A stretch of 50,175 nucleotides of DNA from an uncultured Chryseobacterium sp. GTDB lineage: Bacteria; Bacteroidota; Bacteroidia; Flavobacteriales; Weeksellaceae. The position numbers and the translations under genes were made by a program. Where the stretch lies: positions 1 to 50,175 of the forward strand of contig CAJYRQ010000060.1 in the NCBI GenBank assembly GCA_913777465.1, in the 5' to 3' direction. The notes beneath the pieces are model-generated. The model was not told the DNA's origin and did not search any database. It saw only the letters and a program-made list of their open reading frames with translations. Numbering within the stretch: position 1 is the stretch's first letter; every line of letters starts with the position of its first letter. Shown here piece after piece: positions 1 through 7,778 of the stretch.

Positions 1-187
1 TCGTGTCAATGGTCAATTTTATTTTTGACTCAACATTCACTTTTTAAAATTCACTTGCAAAGCAAGATTCACTCTGATTATGGTGAATGGTCAATTACTT
101 CGTGTCAATGGTCAATTTTATTTTTGATTCAAGATTCACTTTTTAAAAATTCACTTGCAAAGCAAAATTCACCATTCACCTAACCCA
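1..187. repeat. Tandem duplication of an intergenic repeat
   Basis: Two copies of a roughly 75-bp AT-rich unit start at 1 and 100 (period 99 bp). Each opens with TCGTGTCAATGGTCAATTTT and ends with a stretch containing CACTTGCAAAGCAA. The same family recurs in the opposite orientation near 25154-25228 (GTGAATGGTTAATGG and TTGCTCTGCAAGTGAA). No gene is seen here; the unit lies just downstream of the DoxX-like gene on the minus strand. It is probably a non-autonomous dispersed intergenic repeat. Confidence 0.6.
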
Positions 188-1300
188 TTATTTCAAATAG
201 TCTTTTGCCGGTTGTTTGTCGACAATCTTTCCGTTTTCCAGGATCAGGACGAATGGATTGCTGCGGGCAATGGTTTTAATGGCGGTGCCGTCCATCATGG
301 CATTTTTAATGGTTTTAAAGGTATTCGGAAGGGTGGAAACGCCATACACCACGGAGGTACCCTGGGTTTTCACCTTTGCTTCAAGCTGTTTCAAAAGTTC
401 CGGGGAAACCGATTGCGGATGATAGGAGAAAACCAGCACCGCTTTCGGAGCATTGATGATTTCTTCTGTAAGTTCCTGCCCGTTCGGATCTTCGATTTTG
501 AATTTAACGATTTCCGATTTATAGCCTTCTTTAATCAGGACAGATTCATTTTTTCCTTCTTCGATTTTCCACGGAGAACCTTCCGCCCAGTATTTTGTTT
601 CTTTGATGTAATCGTCTTGGTTTACTTTCACCGTTTCTCCGGTCTTTGCATTTTTCAGGGAATAGAAGGTTTTGTATTCCGAAGGGTTTTTATTGATTTT
701 TGCTTTTTCCGCTTTCAGGTCGGTTCCGATTTTATAATCGCGGAAATCGATCAGCGGTTCATGAACAATTCCGTGTGCACCGACAATGATCATGGCTACG
801 GTAAAAACGCCCAGCAGGATATATTTGAATTTATTTCCGGTTTCTTTTTTAGCATTGTAGCTGTAGGCATCTTTCTTTTTAAAATCTTTTCCGTACAGGA
901 TAAATACGATGATCAGGCCAATCAGCAGCACCACATCTTTGATGAAGCTCTGCCACGGGGTAAACTTAATGGCATCCCCGAAACATCCGCAATCCGTTAC
1001 CACATTATAATACGCCGAATAAAACGTCAGGAAGCCGAAGAAAACACAAAGCGCAATTAAAGCGGAAAGGGTGAATTTAAGCTTTAATTTCACCAGCAGC
1101 ATAAAGCCGAGGAGCAGTTCCAATACCACCACGACAATCGACAGCGGAAGGGCGAATTTTTCAAAAAATGGCATATCAAAAACGGTAGGAGAGAAATATT
1201 CTTCCATCTTGAAGGAAAAACCTACCAGATCCACCGCCTTTACAAAACCTGAAAGGATGAAAATGACGGCGATAACGAAACGTAATAAACCTTTGAGCAT
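188..1300 (-). CDS. DoxX-like / MauE-type membrane protein, BT_3928 family
   Basis: This 370-residue protein has an N-terminal four-helix membrane part (about residues 5-135) of the DoxX/MauE type, including a Cys-Gly-Cys-Phe motif (VTDCGCFGD, near residue 105) that in this superfamily lies next to the membrane and may be redox active. A further TM helix follows at about 158-178. The C-terminal half (about 200-370) is soluble and thioredoxin-fold-like in position but has no CxxC that I can see. The start ATG lies 13 bp after the stop of the DUF1599 gene, so the two probably form an operon. In Bacteroidota this pair is often found beside folP, as here. The exact role is unknown; a link to membrane redox or reductant transfer is inference from MauE/DoxX. 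Confidence 0.8.
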   Translation of the reverse strand: MLKGLLRFVIAVIFILSGFVKAVDLVGFSFKMEEYFSPTVFDMPFFEKFALPLSIVVVVLELLLGFMLLVKLKLKFTLSALIALCVFFGFLTFYSAYYNVVTDCGCFGDAIKFTPWQSFIKDVVLLIGLIIVFILYGKDFKKKDAYSYNAKKETGNKFKYILLGVFTVAMIIVGAHGIVHEPLIDFRDYKIGTDLKAEKAKINKNPSEYKTFYSLKNAKTGETVKVNQDDYIKETKYWAEGSPWKIEEGKNESVLIKEGYKSEIVKFKIEDPNGQELTEEIINAPKAVLVFSYHPQSVSPELLKQLEAKVKTQGTSVVYGVSTLPNTFKTIKNAMMDGTAIKTIARSNPFVLILENGKIVDKQPAKDYLK

Positions 1301-1313
1301 AACAGATTGTTTT

Positions 1314-1868
1314 TTATTCTACGGGGTTTGCTTTTTCAGAAAACTTAATCAGGCAGAAAACCGCGTAATTCAGCATATCGAAATAATTGGCATCCAGGCC
1401 TTCCGAAACAATTGTTACACCCTGGTTATCTTCAATCTGTTTCGTTCTTAATACTTTCTGGTAAATAAGATCGGTGATCGATGAAATCCGCATATCCCTC
1501 CAGGCCTCGCCGTAATCGTGGTTTTTGCGCTCCATCAGCTGTCGGGCTTCCGTGGCATAACGGTCGTACAGCTGCATGATCTCTTCCTTATTTTCGTTAA
1601 AATCATTAGAAAAGCCTTTTTCAAGCTGGATCAGTCCGATAATTGAGTAGTTGACAATGGCGATGAATTCATCTTCCTCACTTTCATCCACCATTTTTTT
1701 ATCGGTCATCTGCAGGGTACGGATCCTGTTTACTTTGATGTAAATCTGGTCAGTGATCGAACTCGGCCTCAAAACCCTCCATGCTGCCCCGTAATCCTGT
1801 AATTTTTTGCTGAATAATTCGCGGCACTGACTAATAATTTTCCCGAACTGTACTGAAGTTTCTGACAT
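1314..1868 (-). CDS. DUF1599 domain protein
   Basis: This 184-residue soluble protein contains two copies of the same domain. The pattern KxxDYGxAWRxxRxSSITDxIYxKVxRxR occurs at about residues 21-50 and again at about 115-143, which matches the DUF1599 family (a nucleotide-modification-associated domain). The internal duplication is clear by eye (YGAAWRVLRPSSITDQ against YGEAWRDMRISSITDL). It is the first gene of an operon with the DoxX-like gene and is transcribed divergently from folP. A -7 box TATATTTG reads on the minus strand at 1886-1893, about 18 bp before the ATG. The biochemical role is not established to my knowledge. Confidence 0.85.
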   Translation of the reverse strand: MSETSVQFGKIISQCRELFSKKLQDYGAAWRVLRPSSITDQIYIKVNRIRTLQMTDKKMVDESEEDEFIAIVNYSIIGLIQLEKGFSNDFNENKEEIMQLYDRYATEARQLMERKNHDYGEAWRDMRISSITDLIYQKVLRTKQIEDNQGVTIVSEGLDANYFDMLNYAVFCLIKFSEKANPVE

Positions 1869-1885
1869 AAATTTTCTTAATCTTC

Positions 1886-1893
1886 CAAATATA
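1886..1893 (-). promoter_or_regulatory. Flavobacterial -7 box upstream of the DUF1599 gene
   Basis: Minus-strand TATATTTG matches the TAnnTTTG consensus of Bacteroidota primary sigma factor promoters. It ends about 18 bp before the DUF1599 ATG at 1868. No clear TTG -33 element is visible at the expected spacing. Confidence 0.5.
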
Positions 1894-1944
1894 CGAATTA
1901 GGTTTTAGGTAGCGGAAATTAGCGCTTAGTTTTTTAGCCGGATG

Positions 1945-1975
1945 TTGGATGCAGGAAGCGGAAATCGTATTTTTG
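1945..1975 (+). promoter_or_regulatory. folP promoter (TTG-N20-TATTTTTG)
   Basis: A TTG at 1945-1947 and TATTTTTG at 1968-1975 are separated by 20 bp, the normal spacing for flavobacterial promoters. The -7 box ends only four bases before the folP ATG at 1980, so the predicted transcription start falls on or next to the start codon. Confidence 0.6.
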
Positions 1976-1979
1976 CTGA

Positions 1980-2813
1980 ATGCAAGATCATCAATCATAC
2001 ACCTTAAACTGCAACGGAAAACTGGTGGATTTGTCCGCCCCGAAAATCATGGGAATCCTCAACCTGACCCCGGATTCTTTTTCCGACGGCGGAAAATTCA
2101 ACAATGAAAAAGCCGCTCTTGCACAGGCCGGAAAAATGCTGAAAGAAGGTGCGGAAATCATTGATATCGGACCCCAGTCGACACGGCCGCATGCACAATT
2201 TCTCACCAGCGGTGAAGAAATAAGCCGGATCGGAGATATGATTTCATTAATAAAAAAAGAATTTCCCGAAGTTTTAATTTCCCTGGATACCTTTTATTCC
2301 GAAACGGTAAAATTCGGATTCAACGAAGGGATTGATCTGATCAACGATATTTCGGGAGGGCAGTACGACGACCGGATGTTTGAAACTGCCGCGGAAACAA
2401 AACTGCCATACATCCTGATGCATGTAAACCCGTATTATGAAACCATGCATGATAAAATAAAGTTTGAAGACATCACCGTTTCCATCAACCGGTATTTCTC
2501 CGGAAAAACGGCCGAACTGCTGGCTAAAGGCGTTCAGGATATTATCCTGGATCCCGGATTCGGATTCGGCAAAACCGTGGAGGACCAGATGAAAATGATT
2601 GATGAAGTGCAGTATTTTGGTTTCAGGAAATTTCCCCTGCTGATCGGAATCTCCAGGAAATCATTTATCTACAAGCCACTCGGAAAATCCCCGTCAGAGA
2701 TTAATGAGGAAACACAGAAGCTTCACCTGAAAGTTCTGCAACAAGGCGCAAAAATCCTGAGGGTCCACGATGTTGCCGAAGCAAAGAAAACAGTAGAGGA
2801 ATTTCTGAAATGA
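1980..2813 (+). CDS. folP: Dihydropteroate synthase
   Basis: It joins p-aminobenzoate to dihydropterin pyrophosphate in cytosolic folate synthesis. The 277 residues carry the family's signatures in order: MGILNLTPDSFSDGG (about 24-38), IIDIGPQSTRP (about 60-70), SLDTFYSE (near 100), INDISGG (about 121-127), LDPGFGFGKT (about 190-199), IGISRKSF (about 222-229) and a C-terminal RVHDV. Length is normal for a bacterial DHPS. The start chosen leaves the usual short N-terminal extension and sits directly behind a strong promoter, so the message may be almost leaderless. It is divergent from the DUF1599/DoxX-like operon, a common Bacteroidota arrangement. Confidence 0.97.
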   Translation: MQDHQSYTLNCNGKLVDLSAPKIMGILNLTPDSFSDGGKFNNEKAALAQAGKMLKEGAEIIDIGPQSTRPHAQFLTSGEEISRIGDMISLIKKEFPEVLISLDTFYSETVKFGFNEGIDLINDISGGQYDDRMFETAAETKLPYILMHVNPYYETMHDKIKFEDITVSINRYFSGKTAELLAKGVQDIILDPGFGFGKTVEDQMKMIDEVQYFGFRKFPLLIGISRKSFIYKPLGKSPSEINEETQKLHLKVLQQGAKILRVHDVAEAKKTVEEFLK

Positions 2814-2910
2814 ATTATAAATTATGAGCCGAGACTTGTCTGATATTACAATTGAGCAGTTTTTTTTTAGATCAATTTAGAAAATTATCTATCTGCAACT
2901 TTTAACTTCT

Positions 2911-2938
2911 AACAACTAACAACTAACAACTAATAACT
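2911..2938. repeat. Short tandem repeat (AACAACT)n
   Basis: About four head-to-tail copies of a 7-bp unit AACAACT lie between folP and the small convergent gene. It is low-complexity intergenic filler; no gene is associated with it. Confidence 0.6.
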
Positions 2939-2945
2939 CTTCATC

Positions 2946-3182
2946 TTAATTCAAATTCGCCAGCTTATCTGCAAACTGCTTTGAAAATTCGGCCCGGTCT
3001 TCTTCCAGTTTTTCCGTGTTGGAAGGCAGGATGTAGTTGAAAAGGATCTTATCCTCATGATCCAGGAAGATGATTTCCTTTTCGTTTCCGTCGATCATCT
3101 GGGCGAAAATTTCCCACATCGAGGTGTCTTTCAATTTCAGCAATTCAAAAAACTGGTCTGCTTTTATTTCGATTTTCTGCAT
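2946..3182 (-). CDS. Small conserved hypothetical protein (78 aa)
   Basis: A 78-residue acidic, lysine- and glutamate-rich soluble protein without signal peptide or TM segment. I do not recognise the family. Its ATG lies 23 bp after the stop of the DUF5686 gene on the same strand, and there is no terminator between them, so it is probably the second gene of that operon. Codon use looks like a real gene, and the convergent folP ends 132 bp away. Confidence 0.7.
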   Translation of the reverse strand: MQKIEIKADQFFELLKLKDTSMWEIFAQMIDGNEKEIIFLDHEDKILFNYILPSNTEKLEEDRAEFSKQFADKLANLN

Positions 3183-3205
3183 TGTTCGTTATTTTATTTG
3201 TTAAT

Positions 3206-5410
3206 TTAAAATTCCAACAGTTTTAATTTGAACTGGATGGCAAAGTTCTGCTTGAAGTTGCGGGTGGTGTAATAACCGACCCGATAGAACAATCCCAGAT
3301 TGAAGTACGTTGAAAGGAAATTGTTCCATTCCAGGCCGACTTCCTGGTACAGGTGGTTTAATGGACGGAACCTGAACTGGTGGTATTCTGCTTTGTCCAT
3401 ATCCCCGATGGTTCCGCGCAGGACAAAATCGAAGCTCGAAATGTTCTGTCCGAAACTTTTAAAGTACCAGGGCAGCTTGTGCGTGAAATAATAGGCTATA
3501 AACCGGTCGTTATAATACTTTCCGCCTTCCAGCGTTGCAAAGCCGAGGAATGAGGTAAGGTTAAAATTAAAATCCCTTCTCGGCGAAGCCAGTCCGTTCA
3601 TGGTAAAGTTCTTCCAGATCGGGGCCCCTCCGAAAACCATTCCGCCGTAAAGCCTGAATCCTGTTGTTCCCAGCATGGTTTTGAAATTGTGGACGAAAAG
3701 GGCATCGAACCGGGCATAGCTTAAATCTCCGCCGAACATTTTATAACTTTGTTCATAATTGAAATAAAGCTCCGGATATTTCTGGTCGATCAAGGATTTT
3801 CCCTGCGGGGTCATGATATTGGTAGAGTTCGGGGAATATTTCAGGGTAAACAGGGTGTTGAAATTCTCAAACGAAGAACCTCTTCCCCGGAAAGAATAGT
3901 CGAACAGGGCTTCCTCAAGGTTCCTGCGTGCGGCAAAAACCAACGTAAGGCCATTGGTTATATCATTCAGGTAAGATACGGATGCTCCTCTGTAATGGTA
4001 ATACCGGTCGTTGTTCAGGTTGTTTCCGTAATTGGCCATACGCATCTTAAAATTCCACAGCCTGCGGTAAAATTCCCCTGAAGCGGTTACATCATCATAA
4101 TATTCCACCCGGAAATAAGAGTCTTTTTCGAGGGTCGTTTTCATGTCGAGCCCGATCCTGTATTTCCATTTATCGTCTTTAAAACCGTAAGCAAAGGTAT
4201 AATCCGGGGAAAAATAAGGGCTGAAATTTTCATTAACCTTGGCTTTCAGGCCAACCCTGAAACCTTCATACAAATTATAATTGACAATTTCATCGACCGC
4301 AAAATCTACCACCCCTACCCGGATTTGCCCATTCAGTAAACCGCTCAGGATCTGTGCCTTATTGTCGATATTGTATCTGCGGCCCAGGCTGTCGATGGTT
4401 TTATAGGTATTTTTCTCCCGTTCCGTCAGCGGATCGGTCCGGTAACGCTCCAGGGTATTTCCCCGGATGTTTTTTACTGAAAAGGTATAGCCCTTGAAAT
4501 CTGCAGGACTGTTTTCGGCGGGCGACTGATAGTCGAAATAACGGGATGTCAGAAACGCATAGGTCCCGAAGGTCTGTATTTTCTGGCGGTCCGGTTGATC
4601 ATCGGGATGCCGTGGATCTTCCTCTTCCAGTTTCATATTGCTCATTTTCAGCTTTACGGTTTCGTGGGCCAGGAACCATTTGTTGTGGAAGAAAATCCAG
4701 GTACTGGTAATAATGCCGTCGTTTTTATTCTTGCTGAAGTTCTCGATTTTTTTAACGCCGTAGGTTTCGGTATCCACATAAATGGCCCCGTTGTATTTCC
4801 GCTTTTTATCCGGGTTTTTGAAGTTGACTTCCCTGAAGCGGATAACAAAGTTTTTCCGGCCGTCCATTTCAAGGGTATCCGTAAGAAAGAACCGGTACAG
4901 TCCGCGGTTTTCCTGTTTCAGCTGATCGGGAATCTTATCCCGGTTGCTCTGCTGAAGGGCAATCATTTCATAAATCGGCTGTTTCAGTCCGGAGATCCGG
5001 TTGTCCAGGATATTGATTTTTTCACCGTATTGTTTGGAATAAAGAAATTCCTGGGCCCTTTCCCAAAGAAACAGCTTGCTTTTGGAAAATATTTTTCTTG
5101 CCGAAATGTTGTTCAGTGAATCTTTTCTGCGTTTATCCCTGAACATCCCGGTTTCCTCGAAAAATTTGTTGTACTGCGAAATGCTGTCTTCGTCGATATC
5201 CAGGGAAATTTTCTCATATGATTTATAAGAGTAGGAGTCCAAGGTCTTCGGGGAATTTTCCCGGAACATCTGATTGACTTTCTTCAGGATTTCCAATGCT
5301 CTCGGATCGCTCTTGTCTTCAATAACGACGCCTTCAATGGCGGTGACTTTCGATTGTGAGAAACCAAAACCCCAGAGTAAAAGACTAAAAAACAATAAAA
5401 TCCTTTTCAT
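3206..5410 (-). CDS. DUF5686 family outer-membrane-type protein (short form)
   Basis: 734 residues with a Sec signal peptide (MKRILLFFSLLLWGFGFSQS). The body matches the DUF5686 family: an N-terminal helical and beta region (SPKTLDSYSYKSYEKIS, about 55-70), a middle domain with YVDTETYGVKKIE, and a C-terminal half rich in alternating aromatic strands ending in an aromatic/hydrophobic residue, which suggests an outer-membrane beta-barrel. It is a paralogue of the gene at 10215-12671 but lacks that protein's N-terminal carboxypeptidase-regulatory-like domain. The start at 5410 is preferred over the ATG at 5425 because a -7 box (TAATTTTG, 5423-5430) overlaps the latter. Function is unknown. Confidence 0.85.
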   Translation of the reverse strand: MKRILLFFSLLLWGFGFSQSKVTAIEGVVIEDKSDPRALEILKKVNQMFRENSPKTLDSYSYKSYEKISLDIDEDSISQYNKFFEETGMFRDKRRKDSLNNISARKIFSKSKLFLWERAQEFLYSKQYGEKINILDNRISGLKQPIYEMIALQQSNRDKIPDQLKQENRGLYRFFLTDTLEMDGRKNFVIRFREVNFKNPDKKRKYNGAIYVDTETYGVKKIENFSKNKNDGIITSTWIFFHNKWFLAHETVKLKMSNMKLEEEDPRHPDDQPDRQKIQTFGTYAFLTSRYFDYQSPAENSPADFKGYTFSVKNIRGNTLERYRTDPLTEREKNTYKTIDSLGRRYNIDNKAQILSGLLNGQIRVGVVDFAVDEIVNYNLYEGFRVGLKAKVNENFSPYFSPDYTFAYGFKDDKWKYRIGLDMKTTLEKDSYFRVEYYDDVTASGEFYRRLWNFKMRMANYGNNLNNDRYYHYRGASVSYLNDITNGLTLVFAARRNLEEALFDYSFRGRGSSFENFNTLFTLKYSPNSTNIMTPQGKSLIDQKYPELYFNYEQSYKMFGGDLSYARFDALFVHNFKTMLGTTGFRLYGGMVFGGAPIWKNFTMNGLASPRRDFNFNLTSFLGFATLEGGKYYNDRFIAYYFTHKLPWYFKSFGQNISSFDFVLRGTIGDMDKAEYHQFRFRPLNHLYQEVGLEWNNFLSTYFNLGLFYRVGYYTTRNFKQNFAIQFKLKLLEF

Positions 5411-5422
5411 AGAAAAACCAGT

Positions 5423-5430
5423 CAAAATTA
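5423..5430 (-). promoter_or_regulatory. -7 box for the short DUF5686 gene
   Basis: Minus-strand TAATTTTG matches TAnnTTTG. It ends about 12 bp before the ATG at 5410 and overlaps the alternative upstream ATG, which decides the start. Confidence 0.45.
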
Positions 5431-5636
5431 ATAATATTTCTCCGCACAGAAAAGTTTTTGCCGCCCGGTTTTAATCTGTTAACAAAATTTATATTTAAGA
5501 AGAATTAATTGACGATCAGCAACCTTACTTGGAACACGAAGTCACCGGGATTGGGAAATTCAATAATGATTTACCGGTTTCACAAAGCCGATGGTGCTTA
5601 TATACCATGCACTCGAAATAAAAATTGGACTTACAG

Positions 5637-5690
5637 GCAGGAAGAAGAAAGCCGGATGCCGTAAGTTTCTGTTGTAAAGAATATGATCAG
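5637..5690. repeat. Dispersed GGAAG repeat, copy
   Basis: The stretch contains GGAAGAAGAAAGCCGGATGC followed by CGTAAGTTTCTGTTGT and a GATCAGAGAT tail. It resembles the better copies at 21854, 31251 and 32395. Confidence 0.5.
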
Positions 5691-5875
5691 AGATTTTTTT
5701 AGTCAGACTGAATATTCGTCATGCTGTTTTGAGGGAGTTTTTGTTTAAATCTTAATTCAATAACCTAAGCTTTATTATTTTTTTTTAAGTAAACGGCTGA
5801 ATACGAATTCGGTATGCAAGAAAATTAATCGGTATTTAATGATGGCCGGCCGTTCAGGACTGCGTTTTTTCTTAC

Positions 5876-5898
5876 AAAAAATCCCGGGATTTCCGGGA
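5876..5898 (-). terminator. Intrinsic terminator of the cytochrome peroxidase gene
   Basis: Read on the minus strand: TCCCGG, loop AAATC, CCGGGA, then six T. It lies just past the stop codon of the peroxidase gene. Confidence 0.75.
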
Positions 5899-5904
5899 CT
5901 GTTG

Positions 5905-7716
5905 TTAATAATCGTTGAGTGCGTTCAGAAAATCGATGATGTCGGACATTTCCTTTTCCGAAAGATTCAGCGGGGCATCGGAAAGCGTCTGGTTATCTGC
6001 TTTCAGGCCGAAGCCTTTTCCGCCGCCTCTGTTGTAAAATTCCATTACTTCCTTCAGCGTCTTGTAACCGCCATTGTGCATGTAAGGAGCCGTTTTAGCA
6101 ATATTCCGAAGGGTAGGGGTTTTAAAGGAATGCTGTAAAAAGGCCACCGTTTCGTGGAACTTTCCTCTTCCCGGATCGCGATCCGCCTTTTTGTTGGCAG
6201 AGTTTTCAGCAATCCCCAAAACTTCCTGCTCCGTTTTCGTATAATTCGGCGGAACCGTCCCGTTGAACAGCGGCAGGAAATGGCAGATGGCACACTGCGC
6301 TTTTCCCATAAACAGGTTGAACCCTTTTTTCTGGCTGTCGGTCATCGCCTTTTTATTCCCTCTCATATACCCGTCGAAATCCGAGTTGAATGATGCCAGG
6401 GAACGGATGTAGCTGGCCAGTACATTCTGCAGTTGCCAGATTTCGGCATTTTTTCCTTTATAAATCGTTGCAAATGCCGTGTGGTACTCCGGATTGGCGT
6501 TGATCTTCGCAATAATTTTGCTGAGGTCGCCGTGCATTTCTTCCCTGTTGGTAATCACGGCGGAACTCTGCCCTTCCAGGTCGTCCTTCCGCATATCCCA
6601 GAACTGGCCGTGCTGGAAAGCCGAATAGCTCAGTGAAGGCGTATTCCGCTGTAAAGGCGAATCGGTAAGCGACATGGATTTTTCCCGTCCGTCGGTAAAA
6701 GCTTTTTCCGCGATGTGGCAGGTAGCACAGCTTCGGGAATTATTATCGGATAAAATATTATCGTTAAAAAGCTGTTTCCCCAGCTTTACCTTTTCAGGAG
6801 ACATTTCAAATTGCTTTCCGGGAACAAATGCATTGGGGTTGAATGCATTTCCGGAGTAGAAAGTCCTCACGTTTTTGTTGAGTGCCGAAGTAACTTCAAT
6901 AGCCGGAATATCTTCCTGCTTCTGGAAATCAATCATCAGCGATGTGATGGCATTCAGATGCTCCGGGATAAAATTGATATAATCGAATGTGTTTTTATCC
7001 GTGTTCTTTTTCAGATAAGCGGTAGCAGCATCGATTTCCGTACTGATTCCGGAAAGGGCTTTTTGGTTTGATTTTTCCGTAGCGATCTGCTGAAGGGTGG
7101 TTTTTACGGCATGTAAGGCATAGGGGATTTCCTTTAAAAAAGTTCCTGAAACGGGAGTATCGAAACCGGCAATCCCAAGGCTGGAAATCCGGAATACTTC
7201 CTGTCTTAGGGCATCGAATACCTGATCTCTGGAAATGGTAATGGCCTGGAAGTTGACTTTAATGGAATTGCTTTTATTGGTCAGGTTTTTAAGCATGCGG
7301 ATCACTTCCTCTTTGTTGGCCGGATTATAAGGGTAGAGCAGTTCTTCAAGAACCTGTAAGCCTTCGGGTTCGATCTCCGTGTGTTCCTGCATTTCGATTT
7401 CGGGAAGGGCAGGCCCGTTGATGAAGCGCGCGGTCTGCGGAAGGAAATACTCGACGGCCCATTCCATTTTTTTATAGGTAGTCCTGAGTTCCTCAAATTT
7501 TCTCTGAAGCGATGCCTGGTCCGGATTTCCGGATACCATTTTCATCAGTTCGTTGGTCCGGTTCAGGAAGTCGTTATTGTTTCTGAAAAGATCTTTTTTC
7601 ACTTCGGAAAGGTCATCCTGCAGCGGCTGCTGGTTCTGCGTACACTGCAAAGCCCCAAATACGATGAAAACGATGAAAAGAAAAACAGCGAAAGGATATT
7701 TAAGAATGATTTTCAT
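5905..7716 (-). CDS. Di-haem cytochrome-c peroxidase family lipoprotein (MauG-like)
   Basis: 603 residues. The N-terminus is a lipoprotein signal (FGALQC, lipid Cys at about residue 25). Residues about 30-290 form a helical region that I cannot assign. The C-terminal half is a cytochrome-c peroxidase/MauG domain with two haem-attachment motifs, CATCH at about 330-334 and CAICH at about 475-479, and the family's TPTLRN and MHNGG patterns near 545-560. It would act on the outside of a membrane, either reducing peroxide or modifying a partner; which of these cannot be told. It is longer than the classic CCP (about 320-350 residues) because of the N-terminal addition. It follows the PhoX-like gene on the same strand with a terminator-like hairpin between. 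Confidence 0.9.
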   Translation of the reverse strand: MKIILKYPFAVFLFIVFIVFGALQCTQNQQPLQDDLSEVKKDLFRNNNDFLNRTNELMKMVSGNPDQASLQRKFEELRTTYKKMEWAVEYFLPQTARFINGPALPEIEMQEHTEIEPEGLQVLEELLYPYNPANKEEVIRMLKNLTNKSNSIKVNFQAITISRDQVFDALRQEVFRISSLGIAGFDTPVSGTFLKEIPYALHAVKTTLQQIATEKSNQKALSGISTEIDAATAYLKKNTDKNTFDYINFIPEHLNAITSLMIDFQKQEDIPAIEVTSALNKNVRTFYSGNAFNPNAFVPGKQFEMSPEKVKLGKQLFNDNILSDNNSRSCATCHIAEKAFTDGREKSMSLTDSPLQRNTPSLSYSAFQHGQFWDMRKDDLEGQSSAVITNREEMHGDLSKIIAKINANPEYHTAFATIYKGKNAEIWQLQNVLASYIRSLASFNSDFDGYMRGNKKAMTDSQKKGFNLFMGKAQCAICHFLPLFNGTVPPNYTKTEQEVLGIAENSANKKADRDPGRGKFHETVAFLQHSFKTPTLRNIAKTAPYMHNGGYKTLKEVMEFYNRGGGKGFGLKADNQTLSDAPLNLSEKEMSDIIDFLNALNDY

Positions 7717-7729
7717 AGGATATGAAAAA

Positions 7730-7757
7730 GTATCAGCAGAATTTCTCCTACTGATAC
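7730..7757 (-). terminator. Hairpin between the PhoX-like and peroxidase genes
   Basis: On the minus strand GTATCAGTAG pairs with CTGCTGATAC (10 bp, one G-U) around an 8-base loop and is followed by five T at 7725-7729. It lies in the 62-bp gap, 14 bp before the peroxidase start. It looks like a terminator or attenuator that would reduce read-through from the upstream gene. Confidence 0.6.
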
Positions 7758-7778
7758 CCTATTAAGAATGATAGTAAT

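Larger units (their letters stand above)
5411..5904. other. Intergenic region without a gene
   Basis: It holds the promoter of the DUF5686 gene at the left, a copy of the dispersed GGAAG repeat at 5637-5690, and the terminator of the cytochrome peroxidase gene at 5876-5898. I see no supportable coding sequence. Confidence 0.6.

Noticed and set aside
155-1060. Long plus-strand open frame (301 codons) opposite the DoxX-like gene
   Set aside because: It lies antisense to a recognisable membrane protein gene, has a Phe-rich composition typical of a shadow frame, and no domain.
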